Shown here: piece by piece, positions 55,500-64,000 of the stretch
Layout: every line of letters starts with the position of its first letter
Numbering within the stretch: the stretch's first letter is position 1
Source: Myotis daubentonii
Taxonomy: Eukaryota; Chordata; Mammalia; Chiroptera; Vespertilionidae
Direction: 5' to 3'
NCBI RefSeq assembly: GCF_963259705.1
Contig: NC_081847.1
Coordinates: forward strand, 71,135,754 to 71,199,753
DNA: 64,000 nucleotides
Translations under genes and position numbers: made by a program
Notes under the pieces: generated by a model
Told to the model about the DNA's origin: nothing
Seen by the model: only the letters and a program-made list of their open reading frames with translations
Database searches by the model: none

Positions 55500-58400
55500 C
55501 TAGAGGAAGAGAGAGGAGATGGGGGCAGGAGGGATCAGCTTTTCAACCCCATGCACTCGCTCCTCTCCCCTTGACTCCTTTGATGTTTGTCCACCTGCCA
55601 TGGTGTTTCCCCAGGGTCATTCACTCCTATACAACTTTAATGATTTTGCCACATCCTTTTACTACCCCTATCAATTTTTTCTTTAAATCAACTGAATTTT
55701 TAAGTGCAAGCACTGAGCTTTGTGGCTTCAAGATTTAGATACTGGGAAACAGGAGAAACCATAGAAGCAGCATGAGAAGGAGTGGCCTGGGCGGTGCGAG
55801 AGGCCCACTAGTGTGTAGGGTCGTGGAAGCCACGATAAGTGTTCCAAGGAGAAGGGAATACTCAGCTGTGTTCAGATGCTGTGGAGAGGTCACGTAAGAG
55901 GAGGCCTGAGAATGGAGATTATATTTGGCAGCTGGTGACCTTGACAAGAGCAGCTGGAGTAGATGCTGACAGTGAAAGGCTGGTTGGAAGGAGTTCAAGT
56001 GAGAAAGGGAGGAGAAGAATTGGAGACGGTAAGCAAAGATCACTCATTCAAGGAATTTTGCTGTAATGGAGAGGATACACTAATAATTTGACACAGGTCA
56101 AGAGTGTTTTTGTAAGTTGGGAGGAAAAGCTAGCATGTGGATCTACTCTCCTCCCTTCTCCTTGCAGCTTCGTGCCCCTGAAGAATGACTCTGGTTCCAG
56201 GGGGTTCCGCCAATGGGGAGCAGTGGCAGGAGGGAGGACGGTGGTGAGAGTGAGGTCAGAGTCTTACATCCCTCGGTTTCCTCTCTGCAGGTCACTGTCG
56301 ACTGGCTGCGTCCCTAGAATGAAAGCTACAGCTTCTGTCAGGTGGCGCTCTCTATGCAGTCTGTCTGTCCAGTTCCTGAAACTGCTCCCACCTCTCACGA
56401 CCTCAGGCCCAGGATACCACGCTTTTCCTTGTGGTTTCCCTAAATCCTGCCCACATATTTATAAACAGACCCTATAATAAGCCTCCTCAATTACCAATTT
56501 GGGGTCACCCTGCGTCCTATGGGGTCCTGCCTGGACCACACCCCTTCTGTCCTTTCATGGACTTTGCATCATTGGTCCTGCATCTTTCTCCTTTCACTGG
56601 GTCATTTCTGTCATCCTGAAAACACACCTTGTATCTACTATAAAAGAAAAAATTCCTCCCTTTGCCCCGCACACTTCTTCAGCCCCCACCCCATTTCTCT
56701 ATTCCCTTCTACAGACAAACTTCTCAAAAGAGTTGTCTCCACTTGACCACACTTCCTCCCACTCACTCTTCAGTCTTTTGTCCCGAGTTCAGTGAAACTG
56801 CTCTTGGTAGGGTCACCACCAAAGCCATGGGCCCAAATCCAGGGGCGCTTTGCTATCCTTGGTTTACTCAGCCTCTCAGACCCTTTATGGGAGCCCATGA
56901 CACAGGCTCCTCCTACCTCACTGGCCACTCCATGTCAGTCGGTTTTGCCTGTCCCTCTGCCTCTACGCCTCTCTGAATGTGAGGGAACCTCAGGGCAGGC
57001 ATGGAATTTTAAAATGTGTCCACAGATTGATTCTCCTCCCCAGGACTACGGGCTGTATTTCAGGACTTGTACTAAGGAAGGGAGTGTGGCAGAAGTGACA
57101 GTGACTCCCAATGGTAGGTCACGAAAGAACTGTGGCTTCCGCTGCTTCTCCCTCCCACGGGTCACTTGTTCAGGAGAAAGCCAGCTGCCGTGTTGCAAAG
57201 AAACTCAAGCAGCCCCATCGAGATGCCCAGGTGGTGAGGAGCCGAGGTCTCCTGCCAATGGTAGGTCACGAAGGAACTGTGAGCAGCCCCATCGAGATGC
57301 CCACGTGGTGAGGAGCCGAGGCCTCCTGCCAACAGCCAGTGGGGAACTGAGACATCTAGTTAGGAACCCTGAGAACGAGCCATCTTGGAAGCCAATCCTC
57401 CAGCTCAAATGACCAGAGCCCCAACCAACAGCTTGACTACAGCCTGCATTATACAACCTTAATTAGACCACCCAGCTAAGCTGCTCCAAAATTCCTGACC
57501 CGTGTGTGATATAAGAAGTGCTTTCTGCTTAAGCTACTAAGTCCAGGAGCAATTTGTTATGCAGCAGGAGATAACTAATACAGCAGTTCTTGATCCCCCT
57601 CTTTGTCTCCACTCTCTCCTAAATGAAATCATTCAATTCTGTGGCTTTAAGCACCACATATATGCTAAAGACTTATACATCTTTATCTCTAAATTCTGAC
57701 TTCTCCTTTTAAAATGATACTAGACTATCCAATGGCTTATGTGATACCCCCTGGTGTGTCTAAAAGGCATCTCAAACTTACTGTGTCTCAAAGTGAACAC
57801 ATGGTCCCCCTTGTCCATATCAGGACTCAGTAGCTGGCTCCATCTATGGGTCTTAACTATGACATTACAATATCTCTGCCCACACAGAGAGAAGTGGAGG
57901 TTTGGAGGTGCCCTGGTAGGTGACTGAGCTCCAGAGACCATGTGGGCCCAGCCAGTCTGACCTTTAAAACTGATAGCCACCCCCCTGGGCCTCTGCTGCC
58001 TCCCTCAGCCTGGAGGGACACAAGGACTGCCCACACCTCTCCATCTCAAACAACCCCATTCATCTGGCTATCAGGCAGTGCAATGCTGCCTGCTCTTGGA
58101 AGACCTCAGAACAAAAACAGAAAGTGAGGGCAGGAGGCTCACAGGCTAGGACCACCTGAGGAATGTGTCTACAGCTATTCCCCAGGACCATCAACTCTGG
58201 CCTCCATCTAGGTCACACTCCATGTCTCCCTTGATCATAACAGCAGCTAATATTGGCAGACACTTTTAATGCCATGTGCCAGGCAATGTGCTGATCCCCT
58301 CACATGCATTTTCTCACTGACCCTCACAACACCCCTGTGAAGTAGGTGCTCATGTAACACCCTTCTACAGAGCAGAAGAGGAGCCAGAACTAGTGCTTAA

Positions 58401-61400
58401 GAATGACTCAAGGAGCCGGTGTTTGAAGCCAGCCTCCACCACGTCTATCTGTGTAACCTTGGGAGATTATTGAACCTCTCTGTGCCTTAATTTTTTCATC
58501 TGTTAAATGGGGTTACTCATATTACATACCTCCTAGAGTTATTACGGGATTAAATAAGTTGAAATATGTGAAACACTTAAAACAGTGCCTGGCACACAGT
58601 AAGTGTTGTTAAATACATAAATCATTATGGGCTGAATTGTGTCCCTCCAGAATTCATATGTTGAAATTTTAACCCCCCCAGGGTCTCAGACAGTGACTGT
58701 ATTTGGAGAAAGAGTCTTTAAAGAAGTAAGTTTGCCCTGGCTGGGTAGCTCAATTGGTTAGAGCGTCATCCCGATATGCCAAGGTTGTGAGTTCAAACCC
58801 GGGTCAGGGCACATACAAGTATCAACCAGTGAATGCATAAGTAAGTGGAACAACAAATTGAGATTTCTCTCTTTCTTTCTCTCTCTCCCTCTTCCTCTCT
58901 CTCCCTAAAATCAAAAAATAAAAACAAAATAGAGAAGTTAAAATGAGGCTGTTAGGGTGGGTCCTAGTCCAATCTGGCTGGGGTCCTCAGAAGAGGAGGA
59001 CATTTTGCTGTGCAGACACCAGGGGCACGTCCACAGAGGAAAGACCATGTGAAGACACAGCAAGATGCAGCCATCCGTAAGCCCAGGAGAGAGGCCTCAA
59101 AAGAAACCGAACCCCAGAAGAAACCAACACCTTGATCTTAGACTTCTAGCTCCAGGTTTGTGAGAAAATAAGTAGGTCTGTTGTTTAAGCCATCCAGTCT
59201 GTGGTATTTTGTGATGGCAGCCCTAGCAAATTAATGGATAAATATATGAAATACACCTGAGAATTAAGGTACCCAGTGAGAATGGCAGAGCTGGGGTTTT
59301 GCCCCTAAGCACTCTTCTGTACTGGCTCCCTCAGCACCCTCTCTGACAGAACTGAAAAAGTTCCTCCTGGAGGGATGTATTATTTTCCTCTCTTAGCCAT
59401 ACCATACGTTTTTCTAGAGGGGATTTAAGGCAGCTGGCTTCATTACACACGACAATGTCCCTGTTGAGGACTTTAGGGACCTGTATGTGCTTTGTGCTCA
59501 AGGCCTCAGTTGTGAGATGCTGGAAAAACACTGGACCCATTAAGAAGGAACCTGTGCTTGCCCTAACTATGCTGTTTAAAAGCTGTGTGCAAGTCACCCT
59601 GAACAAGTCACTTCATTTCTCTGAGCATTAGTTTTATCATCTGGAGAATGTACACGTCTTTAGCTGTCATATGTTCTTAAACTACTATGCTCCTGGCACT
59701 TTACTGTGTGCTTTTAGGTTTTACAAGAGTCCAGCTAGGTGGGGTTAACGTAAGTTGCATTTTTATCATCCCATTTTACAGATGAGGAGACTGAGGCTCC
59801 AATAGGGAAAATAACCTGTCCAAGTCACACAGTACAGGCAGCAAAGCTGGAACTCTAACTCAAACCTGTCTGACTCTAAACTTATCTTCTAGGTCACTGT
59901 GCTCCTAGTAGAAGTGTTTGTGTGTGTGTAGCTATAACTGTAGCAGCACCTATTGCACAGGCTCCATAAATTGCATAGTTGAATAGAGAAGACTAAGTCT
60001 GTCTAAAAGAAAGCAATGGGGAGGTCCAGAATAAAATCTGAAGAAGAGCTGTGGCAAAGAGATGTTATGTAAGAGGAAAAAGGAGAGGGTGGATAGGGTC
60101 CTCCAGGCTTGAAGTACTGCAGGAGCAAAGGTATGGAGGTGGGAATGAAGCTGGTCTGCTCAGGACCCAGAGAAGAGAGCCACTTGAGAACAGAAAGAGT
60201 CAAGGTCAGAGAGTCTGGGCAAGCCTGGATGTCTGGCTGCAGCACAAAGAAGCCATAATATTCATATCTGATCAGGGGAAAAGTCACCATCACTATCACC
60301 ATCACCATCATATCTTCACCAACCTTTATTAAATACCTACTGTGTGCTAAGTGATCTAAGCACTCTACATGTATTATTTTATGTAATTTCTCATCATCTC
60401 TCTTAGGTAGGTCTTATTATTATCCTCAGTTTACATGTGGAAACTGAGATCCAGGGAGGTGAAGTACCTGAACCATGGTCACTCAACAGTAAGTAGCCAA
60501 GCTAAGACTTAAACCTAGGTCTGCCTGACTCCATGACCCATGATCCTAACCCTGGGAGGGGGTCCTCTGAGATCTTTGGGGGAAAAAAGCTGGACTGGTC
60601 AAGGTCAGGGTGGGGAAGAGTGGATGGGCAGCAGCACCCACCTTACCCAGGGCTGGTACCCACCCTCATTCTCAAGTTTCCTCTTCTCCAGCTCGGCTTC
60701 TATCTGGTCCAGCACCATGGCCAGCTCCCCAAGGATCTTCTTCAGGTAACTCACATCATCATGCTCCAGGATCTTGGCCTAGGAGCAGGGTAGGCAGGAG
60801 CCAGAGAAGCTGAGTTGGCCTCAATAGAGCTGGGATGACCAGTTCTGCAAATCCAATCTCCAAATATCCCCTCAAGAGTATAGGATGCCCACTGTTATCA
60901 TAGCACCCTCAGCTGGAGCTCACAATATTCCTGTAAGCTTGGCTGTCCTGCCCAGATCCCTTTCATGGGCTGGTACTCTCATACACCAGCTGCTATGAAG
61001 TTTGGTTGATAGTGGCTCATAGCTGACCCTTCTCCAGAGAATTGCTCTTGGCCAATGAGGAGGTGCCCAGAAATACTTGGGAGGTTATCCCACACCCTCT
61101 CAACCCTTCAAACCCCCCGCCAGGCAATCTGTAGCCAATGGCTGATTGATATAAGGGTATAAAAGGCTGGCCCCTGGCCTCAAGGGGGATTGACCTTGTG
61201 GTGCCATTTGTGCTCCAGAGCTCCCTGTGGAAATAGATGAACTTGGTCCTTTCCTCTTTTCCATCCCTCCCATCCTTCTGGGTTCTCCTCAGAACACTCC
61301 CTCAGTACCCAAGAACCTCTGTCCAATGCAGGCTCTGCTATTAAGAACACACCCAACACATGAGGAAACCGAGGCTCCAGGAGGAGAGTGGCTTGCCCAA

Positions 61401-61667
61401 GGTCAAATAGCCAGTAAATGACAGAGGAGACAGGACTGGAAAAGCAAACAACGGATTTCCCATTTCATGTCACCAACTGATCCTCTACCTAGGACCAGCT
61501 TCTCCCAGTTGTTCTTTTCCGTGGAAAAGATGGTGGGAAAGAGGAATGAGCAGGGCCAGAGGCACTCACCATGAGCTTCTTCTGTTTAGAAAGATAGGGC
61601 TCAGAGAGCTGGGGCTCCTCTTCATGGTCCAATTTCATGAGGTCTGTGGTGGCGTTGGCTAAATGTC
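55156..61667 (-). CDS. GDAP1L1: GDAP1L1, C-terminal half (last three coding exons)
   Basis: Exons 61667-61570, 60778-60664 and 55499-55156 (minus strand) join in frame to 184 residues plus TAG. They match the C-terminal half of GDAP1L1 (367 residues in human), a paralogue of the Charcot-Marie-Tooth protein GDAP1. The segment runs from HLANATTDLMKLDHEEEPQL, through the GST-like C-terminal fold (DVSYLKKILGEL, CELWLCGCAFTLADVLLG), to a hydrophobic tail (SFFGASFLMGSLGG, YFAYWYL) ending KKKYI. GDAP1 proteins are tail-anchored in the mitochondrial outer membrane; GDAP1L1 is reported as mainly neuronal and cytosolic, moving to mitochondria under stress. All splice sites are GT-AG. The 5' exons, which encode the thioredoxin-like GST domain, lie beyond 64000. 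Confidence 0.95.
55500..56479 (-). other. GDAP1L1 last intron, exon-proximal part
   Basis: An ancient dispersed repeat may cover 55740-56070; the remainder has no clear repeat. No coding exon. Confidence 0.5.
56480..57850 (+). repeat. Ancient L2 LINE split by an LTR
   Basis: L2 strings AAAAGAGTTGTCTCCACTTG and GAAACTGCTCTTGGTAGGGT before, and AAAAGGCATCTCAAACTTAC after, the LTR at 57030-57592. Both parts run in the same direction. Confidence 0.75.
57030..57592 (+). repeat. MaLR-like LTR with internal 74-bp tandem duplication
   Basis: TTAAGCTACTAAGTCCAGG and AGATAACTAATACAG mark the 3' end. Inside, AGCAGCCCCATCGAGATGCC starts at 57208 and again at 57282, a 74-bp period. The family name is my best guess. 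Confidence 0.65.
58400..58620 (+). repeat. MIR SINE
   Basis: GGAGCCGGTGTTTGAAGCCA, CCTCTCTGTGCCTTAATTTT and AACAGTGCCTGGCACACAGT. Confidence 0.8.
58632..59235 (+). repeat. Second MLT1-type LTR split by a SINE
   Basis: GCTGAATTGTGTCCCTCCAG, AGGGTGGGTCCTAGTCCAAT, AAGACCATGTGAAGACACAG, GGTATTTTGTGATGGCAGCC. Confidence 0.88.
58734..58932 (+). repeat. SINE of the second family, inside the MLT1 LTR
   Basis: CCCTGGCTGGGTAGCTCAAT, GTTAGAGCGTCATCCCGATA, B box GAGTTCAAACC, a CT-rich tract and tail AAATCAAAAAATAAAAAC. Confidence 0.9.
59236..60663 (-). other. GDAP1L1 last intron, distal part
   Basis: Reversed MIR/L2-type copies at 59690-59900 (AGATGAGGAGACTGAGGCTC) and 60330-60530; a CATCAC/CATCATC run at 60288-60312. 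No exon until 60664. Confidence 0.55.
60664..60778 (-). CDS. GDAP1L1: GDAP1L1 penultimate coding exon
   Basis: 115 nt from acceptor TCCTAG|GCCAAG to donor GAGG|GTGGGT; encodes AKILEHDDVSYLKK through KRKLENE and leaves one base (G) for the next exon. Confidence 0.95.
60779..61569 (-). other. GDAP1L1 intron between the two internal exons
   Basis: 791 bp, GT-AG, mostly repeat-poor, with a MIR-like piece at 61360-61440. No VES SINE. Confidence 0.7.
61570..61667 (-). CDS. GDAP1L1: GDAP1L1 internal exon (first one in the window)
   Basis: 98 nt from acceptor CCCCAG|GACAT to donor ATG|GTGAGT; starts with the last two bases of an Arg codon and encodes HLANATTDL through QKKLM. Confidence 0.94.
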
Positions 61668-62690
61668 CTGGGGAAAGAACAGGAAAGGTCCTGTCCTTCT
61701 GTTACTCAGTGTACCCCATCCCTTCCCCCACAGACTTGGAATAGGTCCCATGCACACATTGGTCTGGGAAGTAACAGTATCAACAGCCAACACTTGGTAG
61801 GCACAACGAGCTGCAACACAGGGATGGGTGAGATGCCAACCTGCCGGAGGCTCAGGATAGTGGGAGAGACAGACATCTAAAGAAACCCCTATAAAACAGA
61901 ATGGTCAATCTGTAATGAAGAGTGGACAGAATGCTGTGGCATCCAGAGAGCCGCCTGCCTGGGGGACAGGCATCAAGAAACCTCACTGAGGAGGCCACTC
62001 TATTCTTGGGGATGAGCAGGAGTTTGTCAGGCATGAATATAATGCTAAACTTGGAAAAACTCGTACTTCAGTATGTCCCCCAAACCCTTTCTGTAGTGAG
62101 GAAACAGGTTCTGAGGGGCTAAATAATGTTCCGCACACATGAATAACAAGCATGTTTTGAACATAGGTCTGCCTGATTCTTGGTCTAGTGTTCATTCATT
62201 GAACCCCTACAAGGAAAAACTGTAAGAGTGTCTTGAAACTTCCACCTATGGTGAGGCAACTTCCCCAAAGATTTAGGGACTCGATGACACATCTTTCCTT
62301 GGAAAACTGACCTTGATGCCAAAAAGGCAAGGGTGAAAGAAAGTAGGTCAATGATGGGAATTCAAGCCAGCATCTTGAGAATTATCCTTAATAGGAGAAA
62401 GGTAGTGTCCTATAATCTAACTTTGAAAATTTTTAACTTTGAAAGTGTAAACTATGAACTATGGGTTTTACAAGAGGAGGTGGAAATACTAAGTGGGATA
62501 AGATCTTGGGTTCTGTTCCCTTATTGGGCAGGATTCTCTGGAATTCTTGGTCAATAAGTCTTGGACATGGTAGATCAAGCACGTGGTGGCACCCCAATCC
62601 TGCTCTGCCCCCTCCCGTGGGCCCCAACTCAATTTGGACATCCTTGGGCTTCTTGAAGACATCCTTGCCCGACCAATCTCATCATCTTCC
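61668..62690 (-). other. GDAP1L1 intron, right part of the window
   Basis: No exon with the expected upstream GDAP1L1 residues could be found up to 64000 on the minus strand. The sequence is unassigned, with a possible ancient repeat at 61790-62200. Confidence 0.5.
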
Positions 62691-63680
62691 CTGCATTCTC
62701 CCCATGTTACAGCATCCCCACACACACTAAGCAAAGCCAGATGCCTAAGGATTGTCCTCAATCCCTCCGTCTCCCTCCTCCCCACACCAAATCAGCCCAG
62801 GTCTTGTTGATTCTTCACCTTAATATTTTTCATACTTACCTTCTCCCTTTCAATCTTTTCACTATCCCTGTTAATCTTTTGCTTGGATGATTATGATTCA
62901 CCCCTGTCACCTGCACTTTCTCCACTCTAATCCCTTTCCCACTCTGACAGAGACATCTTCCTCAAAACACATTTGATCATGCCACTCCCTACTTAAAACC
63001 CATCCCAGGCTCCTCACTGCCCTCAGAGAATGTCCAAGCTCCTCAACTGGTCTTCAAAGATCCCGCAGGATCCACTTCTCCTCCCCACATTGACTCCATC
63101 TTTCACTGAGCTCCCCCAACTGTCCCTATCTCCAGATGGTAACATTTTAGCCACTCTACTAGTAAATACTTAACATTTTCTGAATGTGCCTGACCATTTC
63201 AAACCTACAGGCCACTGCTCACATTCTTCTTCCTCCCAGAATAGTCTTCTGTATTCCTGAAAATCCCCTTCCGGATACAGCATAAGACCACCTCTTCCAT
63301 GAAGCCTTTCCTGATCTTCTAGGAAAACTGATCACTCAGTGCCTTACTCATCCAGTGTACATGGTGCAGGTTTCTGCCAGAGAATGCAGACACACTACTC
63401 AGAGCTGCCACGCACAATTCCATTCACACTGTCGTCTATGAGAAAAGTGCCCCCTGGACTGTGCAGTGCACAACCTGTTCTGCTGCACATGGAGATTTGA
63501 TGCTCATGTACTTATCTCTGGATGTTTGTGACTCCCACTAGAATATGAGCTTCTGGAAAGAAGTGGCTATGTCAGATTTATCTCTGTTCTCTTAAAACCC
63601 AGTACAGACCTGGCACAGAAAGAGCTCAGTGAGTGTTGAATGAATAAAGGAATAAATGAATGGATGAATGAAATGTTTAA
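62691..63680 (+). repeat. Ancient L2 LINE 3' region, about 1 kb with intact end
   Basis: CTTCCATGAAGCCTTTCCTG, TCCCACTAGAATATGAGCTT, GACCTGGCACAGAAAGAGCT and the terminal GAATGAATAAAGGAATAAATG run. Confidence 0.85.
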
Positions 63681-64000
63681 GTAAACGGGTACAAAAGTTG
63701 TTAAATTTCTGACTTCTGAGATTTCTCCATTCACTACCCTATCTCCTGGCCTGATAAAAACCCAATAAACACATTCCCAGGTCTTTCCACCTTGGGGCTA
63801 TATTAAGCCTCATTGATGTTTTATGAATTTGAAGGTCAAGTACAGCATCTTCTCTCTTGTTAGTCACTGGGGTTGCCCTATGGCTCTCTTCAGACAGCAG
63901 GGGGACAGACCAGGCCAAGGGAAGACCTTGGACTTCTGTATCCTGTGAGGTCTCTCCACCCCTCTCCAGCTGGGCTGGAGCCCTGGGATCCTTTCAGCCT

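Noticed and set aside
56792..57412. 206-residue open frame with a repeated block
   Set aside because: It crosses L2 and LTR sequence; the internal repeat is the LTR duplication.
61668..64000. The next upstream GDAP1L1 exon
   Set aside because: I looked for the expected residues before HLANATT with an adjoining donor on the minus strand and saw none; it probably lies beyond 64000.

Overview
This window is mammalian nuclear DNA, and I infer a vesper bat (Vespertilionidae). The genes are split by spliceosomal introns with GT-AG borders. The intergenic DNA is full of tRNA-derived SINEs of the bat VES type. There are also two HeliBat-like Helitrons and several short hAT elements with intact 8-bp target duplications. 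HeliBats and this set of recent hAT elements are known from vesper bats; the species cannot be named from the sequence alone.

The window matches the human 20q13.12 region around the MODY1 gene, read in the opposite direction. From left to right it holds: (1) 9179-9410, minus strand, the P2 promoter and first coding exon (exon 1D) of HNF4A, with the rest of HNF4A beyond the left edge, so that 1-9178 is the first P2 intron; (2) 17799-26843, minus strand, the complete five-exon R3HDML gene, 252 residues, a secreted CAP-family protein; (3) 40940-43674, plus strand, the complete two-exon FITM2 gene, 262 residues, an ER enzyme of lipid droplet formation, with a CpG-island promoter; (4) 55156-61667, minus strand, the last three coding exons of GDAP1L1, whose 5' exons lie beyond the right edge. 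These neighbours do not form one pathway. HNF4A is a liver, gut and beta-cell transcription factor, R3HDML is secreted, FITM2 is in the ER membrane, and GDAP1L1 is a neuronal GST-like protein.

Most of the remaining sequence is repeats in layers of different age: ancient L2, MIR, L1M, MLT1 and ERVL remnants, older Tigger and hAT fossils, then VES SINEs, HeliBats and hAT MITEs. Nesting is common: SINEs lie inside MLT1, Tigger, hAT and L1 copies, and an L1 tail lies inside an hAT MITE.

No new gene system, CRISPR array or operon is present, and none would be expected. The points most worth a second look are the conserved HNF4A P2 control array, a hAT MITE that carries the first canonical poly(A) signal after R3HDML, a duplicated piece of R3HDML intron 2, a double inverted repeat at 17013-17050, an orphan GC-rich island at 34.0-34.6 kb, and several very small but structurally complete transposons. 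All alignments were made by eye.
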